Part shown: positions 7,004-15,556 of the stretch, one piece after another | Layout: every line of letters begins with the position of its first letter | Numbering within the stretch: position 1 is the stretch's first letter | Assembly (NCBI GenBank): GCA_900768875.1 | Contig: CAAGEP010000008.1 | Coordinates: forward strand, 1 to 35,995 | Reading direction: 5' to 3' | Source of the DNA: Alphaproteobacteria bacterium | GTDB lineage: Bacteria > Pseudomonadota > Alphaproteobacteria > CAAGCB01 > CAG-977 | Length of the DNA: 35,995 nt | Program-made: the position numbers and the translations under genes | The notes under the pieces: generated by a model | Told to the model about the DNA's origin: nothing | The model's database searches: none | What the model saw: only the letters and a program-made list of their open reading frames with translations

Positions 7004-8252
7004 GACCACTTCTAAAATTATTGCTTTGGCGTTGACAGGTGTTTGCGCCTCCACTTCCGCCAACGCCGCAGGTTGGCAGTTAAATGATTTCAGCGTTGCC
7101 GGCTTGGGTAGAGCTTACGCGGGCGGCGGTGTCGTCGGCGACGACTATTCCGCTTTGGCGTACAACCCTGCGGGTATGACGCTGGGCGGAACGGGCATGC
7201 AGGCGGGCATTTCCGTCATCAATTTACATTCGGATGTCAAAGGAGCTTATCGCAGCGGTTTTTACAGCGGCGTCGCCGATTCGACGAACGTTGACGTTAC
7301 AACCGCCGTTCCCAACTTTTTTGCGCAATACAAGGTCAGCGACCGCGTTGCCGTCGGTTTCGGCGTTTATGTTCCGTTCGGTCTGGCGATTGAATACCCC
7401 AAGGATTGGATCGGCACGGATCACGGCATCAATTCCGAATTGTCCGTTATCGACTATTCGACCGCCGTTGCCGTCAAAGCGACCGACAAATTGTCGTTGG
7501 GCTTGGGCATTTTCGCGCGCAACGCCAATGTCGATTTGACATCATCGAAAACGATTGCCCCGGGCGTAAAATTTGAAAATGAATTCGATTTGGAAGACTG
7601 GGGATGGGGTTTGAATGTCGGCGCAATGTACGAATTCACCAAAAACACCCGCGCGGGCATTGCATACCGTTCGCGTTCACAGCATCAGATCAAAGGCGAC
7701 TTTGATATAATGAAAGGCTATTTGAATAAAACCGTTCCTGCAACTTTGCCCATGGACGCTCCCGAACTGGTTTCCCTGTCCGCGTTCCACAAGCTGAACG
7801 ACAAAATCGGTTTGAGCGCAGGTGCCAAATGGACGCGCTGGACTCGGTTTGACGCGTTGCGGATTAAAAACTTCGCCTCTCCTGTGGAAGTTGCCCAGCG
7901 TTGGAAAAACACCTGGGACATCAGCATCGGCATGGACTATTATCATTCCGAAAACTGGACGTTCCGCACGGGTATCGGTTTTGACGAAAGCCCCGTTCCC
8001 AATTCGCACGAACGCACAACAGCGATTGCCGACAACGACCGTTGGGAATTTGCCGTCGGCGCCAGCTACAAGAAAAACGCTTGGACGTTCGATATGGGGT
8101 ATATGTTCCTGTATTTGCCGCATTATTCTGTACACAACGACCGTCACAGCTTGAGCAATGTTCATTCGGTTGATCCGATTGATGCCAAGTACCAGACAAC
8201 AGCCCACGTGTTGGGTTTGCAAGTTCAGTATTCCTTTGACGCAACCCCCTAA
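6996..8252 (+). CDS. OmpP1/FadL/TodX-family outer-membrane transport protein
   Basis: The 418-residue protein has a Sec signal peptide (MAKTTSK, a hydrophobic core, cleavage likely after ANA at residue 24) and the conserved FadL N-terminal plug: SVAGLGRAYAGGG, DDYSALAYNPAGM. The rest alternates short beta-strand-like stretches, and the end is a strand (GLQVQYSF) plus three residues, as in outer-membrane barrels. FadL proteins let long-chain fatty acids or aromatic hydrocarbons diffuse laterally through the outer membrane. It is co-transcribed with the TetR regulator, whose reading frame it overlaps by 8 bp, so its substrate is probably the regulator's ligand. A strong hairpin terminator follows. 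Confidence 0.92.
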   Translation: MAKTTSKIIALALTGVCASTSANAAGWQLNDFSVAGLGRAYAGGGVVGDDYSALAYNPAGMTLGGTGMQAGISVINLHSDVKGAYRSGFYSGVADSTNVDVTTAVPNFFAQYKVSDRVAVGFGVYVPFGLAIEYPKDWIGTDHGINSELSVIDYSTAVAVKATDKLSLGLGIFARNANVDLTSSKTIAPGVKFENEFDLEDWGWGLNVGAMYEFTKNTRAGIAYRSRSQHQIKGDFDIMKGYLNKTVPATLPMDAPELVSLSAFHKLNDKIGLSAGAKWTRWTRFDALRIKNFASPVEVAQRWKNTWDISIGMDYYHSENWTFRTGIGFDESPVPNSHERTTAIADNDRWEFAVGASYKKNAWTFDMGYMFLYLPHYSVHNDRHSLSNVHSVDPIDAKYQTTAHVLGLQVQYSFDATP

Positions 8253-8285
8253 TTGCGTCCTCCAACCCCTTAAAGGAATCTGAAA

Positions 8286-8323
8286 GCCGCCGCCTTTTCC
8301 CCTAAAGGCGGCGGCACTTTTTT
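8286..8323 (+). terminator. Terminator of the tetR-fadL operon
   Basis: GCCGCCGCCTTT (8286-8297) and AAAGGCGGCGGC (8304-8315) form a perfect 12-bp stem with a six-base loop, followed by ACTTTTTT. Confidence 0.93.
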
Positions 8324-8343
8324 ACCCCTTTCAAAACACATAA

Positions 8344-8378
8344 AAAACAGGCGAAGGTTAAAAACTTTCGCCTGTTTT
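8344..8378 (-). terminator. Terminator downstream of gapR
   Basis: AAAACAGGCGAA (8344-8355) and TTCGCCTGTTTT (8367-8378) form a 12-bp stem. On the minus strand the hairpin ends in six Ts, 17 bases past the gapR stop. On the plus strand TTTTGTTTT follows, so it may work both ways between the convergent fadL and gapR units. Confidence 0.88.
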
Positions 8379-8394
8379 GTTTTATCGAAAAATC

Positions 8395-8652
8395 TTAATC
8401 CATGCCCAACGCACGTTTGTACGTTTCCAACATGAATTCCTCCTCCTGCCGTTCCATTTCATCCTGTTTGCGGATTTTTAAAATGGCCTTCAAGGCTTTG
8501 ACATCGAAATTGGCGGATTTGGCTTCCTCGAACACTTCTTTGATATCGTTCGCCAAAGCTTTTTTTTCCTCCTCCAGCCGTTCGACGCGTTCGATATAGC
8601 TCAACAGTCTGGCGGCATCAACGCCGTTTACATCTTTGACTTCATCGGTCAT
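8395..8652 (-). CDS. gapR: GapR-family nucleoid-associated DNA-binding protein (DUF2312)
   Basis: The 85-residue product matches the DUF2312/UPF0335 family almost end to end: LLSYIERVERLEEEKKALANDIKEV forms the N-terminal coiled coil, then FDVKALKAILKIRKQD and a short helical tail. The family is restricted mainly to Alphaproteobacteria. In Caulobacter, GapR binds overtwisted AT-rich DNA ahead of replication and transcription and helps type II topoisomerases. It lies 12 bp downstream of trcR in the same orientation, and a terminator follows it, so it is the last gene of the 11425-8395 cluster. Confidence 0.92.
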   Translation of the reverse strand: MTDEVKDVNGVDAARLLSYIERVERLEEEKKALANDIKEVFEEAKSANFDVKALKAILKIRKQDEMERQEEEFMLETYKRALGMD

Positions 8653-8664
8653 CGTTTTTCATCC

Positions 8665-9231
8665 TTATTCTTCGGCGTCTTCGACATCCAAAGGAGCCGC
8701 TTCGTTTTTCAAAGACTTCGGCGCGACTTCAACCGCTTTTTTCAAATCGATTTCCGTGCACAGTCCCAGCAAAACGGGGTTGCGCGCCTTGATGTTCGCC
8801 ATGTTCCAATGTGTTCTGTTGCGAATGGCGTCAATCGAATTGTTCGTCGTTCCCAACAGCTTGCGGATTTGCGCGTCGGACAATTCGGGATGATGTTTCA
8901 AAATCCACGCAATCGCATCGGGTTTGTCCTGCCGTTTTGCCATCGGAGTATAGCGCGCCCCTTTGGAACGGACGGACAGTGCAGGCAAATCGCTTTCATT
9001 CAGCTTCAGCGATGCTTTCGGATCGGCTTCACAGCGTTTGATTTCCTCAGCGGTCAGCTGACCGTTGGCAATCGGACTTTGTCCCATCATGGACGATCCG
9101 ACATCGCCATCGGCAATCGCTTGAATTTCCAAGGAATGCATCCCGCAGAAATCGGCAATCTGTTCAAACGTCAACGCGGTGTTGTCGACCAACCAAACGG
9201 CGGTCGCTTTGGGCATAAGAGGTAAAGACAT
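8665..9231 (-). CDS. trcR: TrcR/DUF1013-family cell-cycle transcriptional regulator
   Basis: The chosen start MSLPLMPKATAVWL gives 188 residues. The frame is open 18 codons further upstream, but the ATG at 9231 has AAGGA nine bases ahead and gives the conserved N-terminus. Family features: ATAVWLVDNTALTFEQIADFCG (helix-turn-helix-like) near the N-terminus and a second such segment, LSDAQIRKLLGTTNNSIDAIRNRTHWN, in the C-terminal half. DUF1013 proteins are alphaproteobacterial and annotated as the cell-cycle regulator TrcR. The next gene is gapR, also linked to chromosome and cell-cycle control. Confidence 0.88.
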   Translation of the reverse strand: MSLPLMPKATAVWLVDNTALTFEQIADFCGMHSLEIQAIADGDVGSSMMGQSPIANGQLTAEEIKRCEADPKASLKLNESDLPALSVRSKGARYTPMAKRQDKPDAIAWILKHHPELSDAQIRKLLGTTNNSIDAIRNRTHWNMANIKARNPVLLGLCTEIDLKKAVEVAPKSLKNEAAPLDVEDAEE

Positions 9232-9321
9232 CGAAAAATCCTTTTCCAAATGTAAAAAACAATGTTTGACGCAAGAATAGCCCAAAAGCCCCCCTCACGT
9301 CAAAGCGTTAATGAAAAAAAA

Positions 9322-9681
9322 TCACAAATTCCGAACGGGTTGCCACGGCCGTCCGACAGCCCCGCGCCGCATCCCGTCAAAAGCCGTTCCCGTCAGCAGC
9401 CCGTTTTGTTTGAAAAACGGCAACCACAGCCTTGCCGTTTTGCGATTTTCATCGCTTAACGGGTCAAAGTCCGCCCCTTGATAAAAATACACGTTTCCAT
9501 CCAAAGCATATCCGCGAGGCATGCTTTCGATAATCAGACGCGCTTGACTTTCGACAAAGCCCGCCTGCTTCAGCAAATCCGCATGAGACCCCGCAAACCC
9601 GTCCTGCGCCAGCAAAATACCGGCATCCGTCAGCAAAACGAACGCTTTTCTGCGGCGGTGAAAATCGGTTTCGTCATTCAT
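9322..9681 (-). CDS. Hypothetical protein, 119 residues
   Basis: No family recognised. The protein is soluble, with no signal peptide or membrane segment. It has a basic N-terminus (FHRRRKAFVLLTDAG), a helical middle (HADLLKQAGFVESQARLIIESMP) and a C-terminal part rich in aromatic residues and glycine (VYFYQGADFDPLSDENRK, LWLPFFKQNGLL). The gene starts 3 bp after the bactofilin stop and lies in the same direction as its neighbours, so it is very likely co-translated with bactofilin and may work with it. About 90 bp separate it from trcR. Confidence 0.75.
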   Translation of the reverse strand: MNDETDFHRRRKAFVLLTDAGILLAQDGFAGSHADLLKQAGFVESQARLIIESMPRGYALDGNVYFYQGADFDPLSDENRKTARLWLPFFKQNGLLTGTAFDGMRRGAVGRPWQPVRNL

Positions 9682-9684
9682 GAA

Positions 9685-10122
9685 TTATTTTTTCGCGTTT
9701 TTGCGTTCATCCGTCAGCATCAGATCGACAGGCCCCTGTTCCGCCGGAATCGGGTCGTCCATGTGACGGCAGTTTCCTTCCAGATACGCGCCTTGTTCGA
9801 TTTCCAAACGTTCGTGCGTTATATCACCCGTTACTTTTGCCGTCGTCGCCAAAAACACCGAACGCGCGCACAGCAAACCGTTTACGTTCCCATGCACTTT
9901 CGCAACATCGGCTTGAATGGCGCCCGTAATTCGCGCGTTTACGCCGACAACCAACAGCCGGCAACGGATATCGCCTTCGACAATACCGTCAATATGAACC
10001 TCACCTTCGCTGACCAAATCGCCCGTTATCGTCAAATCCGAACTGATAATCGTCGGTGATTTGGGACGTCTGTCGTTATTCAGAACTTTAGCTCCGCTTT
10101 CGTGTTTAATCTTTGAAAACAT
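9685..10122 (-). CDS. Bactofilin (polymer-forming cytoskeletal protein)
   Basis: The 145-residue protein has the bactofilin core (residues about 25-120): a right-handed beta-helix of short repeats such as TIISSDLTITGDLVSEGEVHIDG and VEGDIRC, then ARITGAIQADVAKVHGNVNG. The termini are short and probably unstructured. Bactofilins polymerise without nucleotide at the inner face of the membrane and localise cell-wall enzymes. The start overlaps the upstream M23 peptidase gene by 17 bp. Such bactofilin-M23 pairs are common in proteobacteria and act in cell shape or stalk morphogenesis. Confidence 0.94.
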   Translation of the reverse strand: MFSKIKHESGAKVLNNDRRPKSPTIISSDLTITGDLVSEGEVHIDGIVEGDIRCRLLVVGVNARITGAIQADVAKVHGNVNGLLCARSVFLATTAKVTGDITHERLEIEQGAYLEGNCRHMDDPIPAEQGPVDLMLTDERKNAKK

Positions 10123-11425
10123 TTCTTTCCGCCTTCATAAAACTCATCGGATCCACGGCATACCCCTTGACGCGGATTTCATAATGCAAATGAGACCCCG
10201 AACTGCGCCCCGTGCTGCCGACCGTTCCGATTTGATCGCCCGTGCGCACGGCATCGCCTTTTGTGACAAGAATCTTGTCCATATGGGCATAACGCGTTCT
10301 GAATCCCAACCCATGATCAATTTCGACCATATTTCCGTACCATCCCCACCGCCCCGCGCGAATCACCTTGCCGGGAGCGGTTGTATGAACAGGCTCGCCC
10401 GTCATGCCGCCCAAATCGACGGCTTCGTGCCGCGCGGGGACGCCTTGGAACGGGTCTTCGCGCGCGCCGAACGGCGACGTTACACGGATTCGGCTGATGG
10501 GTTTCCCAATCGGCAAAGCATTCTGCAGTGCCGTTAAATCATATAGTTTATCCAGCCGTTGATTCAAGCCGGCCAGCGCAATATTCAGCCTGTTTCCTTT
10601 GTGCGGCATCGGAGCGGGAATAAACGGACCGCCGACGCCTGTTTTTTCCTTGTCGCGGCGAATCCGCCCCAGCAGGGAATTCATCCCCAGTCCCGCCGCC
10701 TGCAAAGATTGACCGACATCATTCAAGCCGTTTTCAATGGCATTGATATTTTCGTTGGCGACGGACGCCATTTTTCTGAACGCCAAAACCTGCGTATCCT
10801 GCATGGCGGAAACCAAGCTTTCCAGTTTGCGCACTCTGTCGCGCAAGACCTCGGAATCCGCCATGGCCAAGTCGCGCTGCAAAGCCGCTTTGTACAATCC
10901 CGCCTCCGCCGAAACGGGAGATCGCGCAAGCTCGACCAGTCTGGCTCTGACGGCATCGGTCTGCGCCCGCAGCAATGCGCGCCGCTCCTGCACCGCGTTT
11001 TCTTCGTTTTCGCCATCCTCCGCATCGACACTTTCATCAAACTGTTGTTTCCGGACAACGGATGAGGCGGGAACGTTCATTTCCCGCAGTCGATCCAATT
11101 CGGCATAGTTTGAATTCAGTTCGTCGGCTATTTTTTCAAAGTAACCGTTCAAAGCGTTGACTTCGCCCAACAAAATCTGATACGCCTGCGTTGCGGTGCG
11201 CGCACGTTTGTCCTGTTCTGACAAAAGTCTGGCCGTATTGAAAAAACATCCCGATGCAAACACGCCCCACAGCCCTACGGCGGCCAACGTTCCGACAGCC
11301 GCCGCCTGTGTCCACGCGGGGACTCGGAAACATCTGACGTCCGCGTCCGTGCGAATTAAAACTTCCCGCGGTTTGAACCAGCGGCGGAACAATGACGGTT
11401 TGTGATTTGTCATTTCTTTGTCCAC
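10106..11425 (-). CDS. Membrane-anchored M23 (LytM) family peptidoglycan endopeptidase
   Basis: The C-terminal M23 domain is complete. It has the zinc ligands HEAVDLGG and HLHYEI (the latter as HxH) plus GYRTRYAHM-like FRTRYAHMDK, so it should be an active metallopeptidase cutting peptide crosslinks. The N-terminus has a cytoplasmic basic stretch (SLFRRWFKPREV), one membrane helix (TQAAAVGTLAAVGLWGVFAS), then a long helical, coiled-coil-like region. The frame is open to an ATG at 11461, but that codon abuts a -10-like TATCATATAGTAT and lacks a Shine-Dalgarno. I prefer GTG at 11425 (AAGGA 11 bases upstream); ATG at 11413 is also possible. It overlaps bactofilin by 17 bp, which would recruit it. 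It is divergent from pgpA. Confidence 0.88.
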   Translation of the reverse strand: MDKEMTNHKPSLFRRWFKPREVLIRTDADVRCFRVPAWTQAAAVGTLAAVGLWGVFASGCFFNTARLLSEQDKRARTATQAYQILLGEVNALNGYFEKIADELNSNYAELDRLREMNVPASSVVRKQQFDESVDAEDGENEENAVQERRALLRAQTDAVRARLVELARSPVSAEAGLYKAALQRDLAMADSEVLRDRVRKLESLVSAMQDTQVLAFRKMASVANENINAIENGLNDVGQSLQAAGLGMNSLLGRIRRDKEKTGVGGPFIPAPMPHKGNRLNIALAGLNQRLDKLYDLTALQNALPIGKPISRIRVTSPFGAREDPFQGVPARHEAVDLGGMTGEPVHTTAPGKVIRAGRWGWYGNMVEIDHGLGFRTRYAHMDKILVTKGDAVRTGDQIGTVGSTGRSSGSHLHYEIRVKGYAVDPMSFMKAERNVFKD

Positions 11426-11510
11426 AGTCGCAAGAATCCTTTTTGTCTTTTCGGGAATCATACTATATGATAAAAGCGTTTTAAAACTTTTTTTTATCGA
11501 AAGGCAAAAA

Positions 11511-12008
11511 ATGACCGCAAAAACAAAAGCCGCTTTTATCTTGGGGACGTGGTTCGGATCAGGGAAAGCCCCCGTCGCATCGGGAACGTTCGGATCGTTG
11601 GCGGCTTTGCCGTTCGGCTGGGCGCTGATGCACTACACGGGATTGACGGGACTGCTGATTGCAAGCGTCGCCGTCTATTTCATCGGTGTTTGGGCGGCAA
11701 AAGTCGTCATGAACGAATTGAAAGTCGAAGACCCCGGATTGATTGTCATTGACGAAGTGGTCGGGCAATGGCTGGCTTTGACGGTTGCGCCGATGACGGT
11801 TACGGGGTATGCGGCGGCGTTTTTCTTTTTCCGCCTGTTTGACATTACCAAGCCCTATCCCGCTTGCTGGGCGGACTCCAAGCTTCACAGCGCGACGGGA
11901 GTTATGCTGGACGACGTGTTTGCGGGCATTTACGCGGCAATCGCCGTGTTTTTGACGTTCAAATACATCCCCGATGCCGATTTGATTATTCAGAACCTTC
12001 TAAAATGA
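11511..12008 (+). CDS. pgpA: Phosphatidylglycerophosphatase A
   Basis: From the ATG at 11511 (AAGG six bases upstream) the product has 165 residues, the normal PgpA length. The frame extends left, but without family sequence. Conserved blocks: TWFGSGKAPVASGTFGSLAA near the N-terminus, IVIDEVVGQWLAL in the middle and GVMLDDVFAGIYAAI near the C-terminus, with about four membrane helices. It dephosphorylates phosphatidylglycerol phosphate at the inner membrane to give phosphatidylglycerol. Its 3' end overlaps the convergent ftsB-like gene by 23 bp, so both ends are crowded and transcripts will collide. Confidence 0.95.
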   Translation: MTAKTKAAFILGTWFGSGKAPVASGTFGSLAALPFGWALMHYTGLTGLLIASVAVYFIGVWAAKVVMNELKVEDPGLIVIDEVVGQWLALTVAPMTVTGYAAAFFFFRLFDITKPYPACWADSKLHSATGVMLDDVFAGIYAAIAVFLTFKYIPDADLIIQNLLK

Positions 12009-12306
12009 TATAATCGCCGTCCTGCCCCATGTTCAGCATGGAGCGGGCAGATTCTTCCAGCATATCGACATCAATGCTTTGCGGGGACAGCATGCGGACT
12101 TTTTGCTCCATTTCCGCGCGGCGCAAAGCGATTTCCTCGGCCACCTGTCTGGCAACGGCGATTTCCTGCTTCAGTTCAAACATGCGGCGCAGGCCGCGTT
12201 CGCCGTTGACTGCGTGCCATCCGAAATAAAATGTCAGCACCAGCCAAAACAAAGGCGGCAAAACATGGCGCGTCCTGCGGCGGATTTCCCGAATCAAGCG
12301 CGGCAT
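11986..12306 (-). CDS. ftsB: FtsB/DivIC-family septum formation initiator
   Basis: The product of 106 residues is a small bitopic protein: a basic cytoplasmic end (RLIREIRRRTR), one membrane helix (LPPLFWLVLTFYFGWHAVNG), then a periplasmic coiled coil (RMFELKQEIAVARQVAEEIALRRAEMEQKVRML) and a C-terminal segment VDMLEESARSMLNMGQDGDYII typical of FtsB/DivIC. FtsB joins FtsL and FtsQ in the divisome. The start overlaps the atpG stop (GTGATG, with either GTG at 12309 or ATG at 12306), so it is translated as the last gene of the ATPase operon, an unusual place. In many proteobacteria ftsB follows eno. Confidence 0.88.
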   Translation of the reverse strand: MPRLIREIRRRTRHVLPPLFWLVLTFYFGWHAVNGERGLRRMFELKQEIAVARQVAEEIALRRAEMEQKVRMLSPQSIDVDMLEESARSMLNMGQDGDYIILEGSE

Positions 12307-13193
12307 CACTTTTTCTTTCTCATTGCTTCGGCGCCGTTGACGACGTCCAGCAGTTCGGTCGTGATGTTTTCCTGCCGCATCTGCTGATACTGCAAGTTCA
12401 TCGCTTCCAAGTTTTCGTCAATGTTCTTTTCCGCCGCCTGCATCGTCGTCAAACGCATGTGATGTTCGGCGGACAACGCTTCCGTTATCGCGGTGGACAG
12501 TTCAATCAGCAAGCGCTCTTTGAGCAGGGCGGAGTAAATCTTTTCGGGCGGCAAAGTGTACGTCGGCAGATTGCGTCCGGGCCATCCGCGTTTTTTCAAC
12601 CGTTCCATCCACTCCGTTCCCAGCGGCATCAGCAACGTTTCCGTCGCGGACACGCTGACGCCGCGTTTTTCGCTGTAAAAAACGTAAACGTGCGTCACGT
12701 GGTGCGTATGAATGTATTTGTCCGCCGTAATCAGAACGGAAGCCGCCGTTTTGCTGACCGCCTTGACCGAATTTGAAACGGGATAGGCTTCAATGACGTT
12801 TTGCTTGCCGCGCATCAGCTGACCGATGATTTGACGTCCGACGGCGATAAAGTTCACTTGGTCAAGCGTAAAGCCCTTTTGACGCAGAAAATCCTGCGCG
12901 TACTGCACGACTTCGCGGTTCATTTTGCCGACCAGCCCCGTGTCCGACCCGATGACAACCGCCAAAGCGCGGCGGGCTTCGGGCTTCAGCTGAGGGTCGC
13001 GGGGAATCTGCAAATCGCCGTTTTTCATCAAAGCCACGACGCCCAAGTTAATCGTGCGTCCGTATTCAATCAGCGATTTCAGCGCCGTGTCGTATTGGAT
13101 AATGCTGACGGCTGACAGCGATTTCATCGTCGAAACGATGGATCGCAAATCGTTGGTGGTTTTGATGCGTTTTTGCAGACCTTCGATGTCCAT
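12306..13193 (-). CDS. atpG: N-type F1Fo ATPase gamma subunit
   Basis: The product has the gamma-subunit architecture: an N-terminal helix (GLQKRIKTTNDLRSIVSTMKSLSAVSI), the central domain with a glycine-rich turn (VIGSDTGLVGKMN), and the C-terminal helix (SAEHHMRLTTMQAAEKNIDENLEAMN). This is the central rotor shaft. About 295 residues is normal. The preceding gene atpA ends with GTGA overlapping a possible GTG start at 13199. ATG at 13193 has a better AGG spacing and was chosen. It is the ninth and last gene of the atpDCQRBEFAG order. Confidence 0.9.
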   Translation of the reverse strand: MDIEGLQKRIKTTNDLRSIVSTMKSLSAVSIIQYDTALKSLIEYGRTINLGVVALMKNGDLQIPRDPQLKPEARRALAVVIGSDTGLVGKMNREVVQYAQDFLRQKGFTLDQVNFIAVGRQIIGQLMRGKQNVIEAYPVSNSVKAVSKTAASVLITADKYIHTHHVTHVYVFYSEKRGVSVSATETLLMPLGTEWMERLKKRGWPGRNLPTYTLPPEKIYSALLKERLLIELSTAITEALSAEHHMRLTTMQAAEKNIDENLEAMNLQYQQMRQENITTELLDVVNGAEAMRKKK

Positions 13194-13195
13194 GC

Positions 13196-14725
13196 TCACA
13201 CCTGCTTGGCTGTCACAACATGTTCGTTAATCAGCGCCGACCGAATATCCTCCGCCAACGCTTTTTTACGTTCGGGAGTCAGCTTTTCACGGTGCAGAAT
13301 CGCGTCCGTCGTGTCCCTGTGCTTTGTTTTCATCAGCGACGCGATGGCTCTGTACGCTTTTTCGCGCATATCGTCCGCCACATTGTCCAGCAAGCCTTCG
13401 GTCGTCGCGAACAAAATCGCGATTTGTTCGACCACGGGAACGGGCGCGAACTGCTTTTGCTGCATGACGGCGCGAATGGCGCGTCCGCGTTTGAGCTGAC
13501 GTTCCGTTTCCGCGTCCAAGTGCGAACGGAATTTCGCAAAGCTTTCCAATTCCTCGAACTGCGAAAAAGCCAGCTTCAACGGTCCCACCAAAGCGCTGTA
13601 CGCGGGCAGCTGAGCGTCGCCGCCCACGCGGGACACCGAACGCCCCGTGTCGATGGCGGGCAGAATGCCTTTTTGGAACATCGGCGAAGACAGATAAATC
13701 TGTCCGTCCGTAATGGAAATGATGTTTGTCGGAATATACGCGGACATATTTTGCGCTTCGGTTTCCACAATCGGCAAAGCCGTCAAAGACCCGCCGCCGA
13801 ATTCGGGCTTCAAGCGCGTCGAACGTTCCAGCAGCCGCGAATGAATGTAAAAGATGTCGCCGGGGAACGCTTCGCGTCCGGGGGGTCGGCGCAACAGCAA
13901 AGACAGCTCGCGGTACGCGCGGGCGTGCGCGGTCAAATCGTCGTAAACGACCAGAACGTCTTTGCCCTTTTCCATAAAGTATTCACCGATAGCCGTCGCC
14001 GCGTAAGGCGCGATGTACTGCATCCCCGCCGTTTCGTCGCCCGAAGCCGCCACGACGATTGTGTTTTTCATCACGTCGTATTTCTTCAAATTGTCAACCA
14101 CGCGGGCAATCGCCGTGCCGCGCTGTGCAATCGCGCAATAAATGCAAATCACGCCCGTGTTTTTCTGATTGATAATCGCATCAACTGCCAAAGCGGTTTT
14201 TCCCGTCTGACGGTCGCCCAAAATCAATTCGCGCTGACCGCGTCCGATGGGCGTAAAGGAATCAATCGCCTTGATGCCCGTCTGCAAAGGAACGGCAACG
14301 GGGGCGCGCGCCATAATCGGATAAGCCTCCCGTTCGATTTTGCGGCGGTTGACGGTTACAATCCGCCCCGCCCCGTCCAGCGGATTGCCCAGCGGGTCGA
14401 TAACGCGCCCCAGCAGACGGTCGCCGACGGGAACGTCGACCACGCGTCCCGTGCGGTAAACGCGGTCGCCCGCTTTGACTTCGTCGGGATTGTTCAAAAA
14501 CACGACGCCGACGGAATTTTCCGCCAAAGTGAACGCCAGTCCCATAACATCGTTCGGGAACATCAGCAGTTCTTCCATTTGAACATTGTCCAAACGGGAC
14601 ACTTCCGCCGTTCCGCCCGATACGGAGGAAACCGTGCTGATTTCTTCGACGTTGACTGAGGCGGACTGTTTGTCAATCGTATCCTGTACGACGGAAAAGG
14701 CGTCTTTTACGGTATCTAAAATCAT
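13196..14725 (-). CDS. atpA: N-type F1Fo ATPase alpha subunit
   Basis: 509 residues, full length. The P-loop is GDRQTGKT (170-177). Other conserved segments are GTAEVSRL in the N-terminal barrel, VVYDDLTAHARAYRELSLLLRRPPGREA, and the alpha-typical LKPEFGGGSLTALPIVETEAQ. Alpha subunits bind nucleotide at non-catalytic sites of the F1 head. It starts 15 bp after the atpF stop. Position after atpF, with no atpH (delta) gene between, is that of the N-ATPase operon, whose delta function is thought to sit in the extended b subunit. Confidence 0.97.
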   Translation of the reverse strand: MILDTVKDAFSVVQDTIDKQSASVNVEEISTVSSVSGGTAEVSRLDNVQMEELLMFPNDVMGLAFTLAENSVGVVFLNNPDEVKAGDRVYRTGRVVDVPVGDRLLGRVIDPLGNPLDGAGRIVTVNRRKIEREAYPIMARAPVAVPLQTGIKAIDSFTPIGRGQRELILGDRQTGKTALAVDAIINQKNTGVICIYCAIAQRGTAIARVVDNLKKYDVMKNTIVVAASGDETAGMQYIAPYAATAIGEYFMEKGKDVLVVYDDLTAHARAYRELSLLLRRPPGREAFPGDIFYIHSRLLERSTRLKPEFGGGSLTALPIVETEAQNMSAYIPTNIISITDGQIYLSSPMFQKGILPAIDTGRSVSRVGGDAQLPAYSALVGPLKLAFSQFEELESFAKFRSHLDAETERQLKRGRAIRAVMQQKQFAPVPVVEQIAILFATTEGLLDNVADDMREKAYRAIASLMKTKHRDTTDAILHREKLTPERKKALAEDIRSALINEHVVTAKQV

Positions 14726-14740
14726 GGTTTCCCCTGTTGT

Positions 14741-15529
14741 TTATGCGTTTTCCTCGCGTCCCAGACGCAGAGTCATATTTTCCAGCGCTTCGTCGACTTT
14801 CGCCGTAAAAGCGTTCAAATAATCGTCCAAGTTCCACGACACGACATTGCCGTTGACCGAAAATTCAATGCCGCACAGCAAACGCGGATTGACATCGAAT
14901 TCGACTTCGGGTTCGTCGTCCAGCTCCAGCACTTCCGCCAGCATTTTTTTCAGCCCGCTTTGCGCTTCCGCGGTCAATTCTTCGGATGTTGACACGCGCA
15001 ATGGCGATTTCTGCCCTTCCGCGCTCAGAACTTTTTTGTCCTTGGACGGCATATCGCGCAACTGTTCCTTGAACACGGAAACAAAGCGTTCTTCCAGTTC
15101 TTCGTTTGCCATGCGTTTGAACGCCTTGCGCGCGAATTCAAGGAAGTTCGCCACAACCGTCTGACGGATTTCGTTGGTCATAACGGCTTTTTCACGGTCG
15201 AATTCCTGCTGAAGCAGCAGTTTTTGTTCCAAAACTTCGGCGCGCGCATCCTGTTCCAGCTGCTTGCGCAAAGCGGCGGCTTCGTCGCGGGCTTCGTTCA
15301 GGATTTGCGTTTTTTCCGCGTCGATTTCCTGATAACGCTTGTTCAAATCCGCCAGCTTCCGTTCGGCTTCCGTCGACAGGTCTTCGGCGTTTTTGACTTC
15401 GTCCGCGATGTGTTTTTCACGCGCGGCGATCGCGGCGAGCAAAGGCTTGTACAGGAATTTGTACAACGCCCACGCCAGCACCGTAAAGTTGACGATTTGC
15501 GCCAAAATGGTGGTGTAATCTATTGACAT
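14741..15529 (-). CDS. atpF: N-type ATPase subunit b with delta-like C-terminal extension
   Basis: The 262-residue protein is about 100 residues longer than an ordinary b subunit. It has one N-terminal membrane helix (residues about 5-27, ILAQIVNFTVLAWALYKFLY), a long charged stalk coiled coil (about 36-150), and a globular end (ELTAEAQSGLKKMLAEVLE through GIEFSVNGNVVSWNLDDYL) that resembles the C-terminal domain of the delta subunit. This b-delta form is typical of the alternate or N-type F1Fo ATPases, which lack a separate delta gene. It ties the F1 head to the membrane stator. Confidence 0.93.
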   Translation of the reverse strand: MSIDYTTILAQIVNFTVLAWALYKFLYKPLLAAIAAREKHIADEVKNAEDLSTEAERKLADLNKRYQEIDAEKTQILNEARDEAAALRKQLEQDARAEVLEQKLLLQQEFDREKAVMTNEIRQTVVANFLEFARKAFKRMANEELEERFVSVFKEQLRDMPSKDKKVLSAEGQKSPLRVSTSEELTAEAQSGLKKMLAEVLELDDEPEVEFDVNPRLLCGIEFSVNGNVVSWNLDDYLNAFTAKVDEALENMTLRLGREENA

Positions 15530-15556
15530 GTCCTTTATCCTTTCAAAAGGAAGGGC

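Noticed and set aside
13220..14659. 479-codon open frame antisense to atpA
   Set aside because: Shadow of atpA; arginine-rich translation without any domain.
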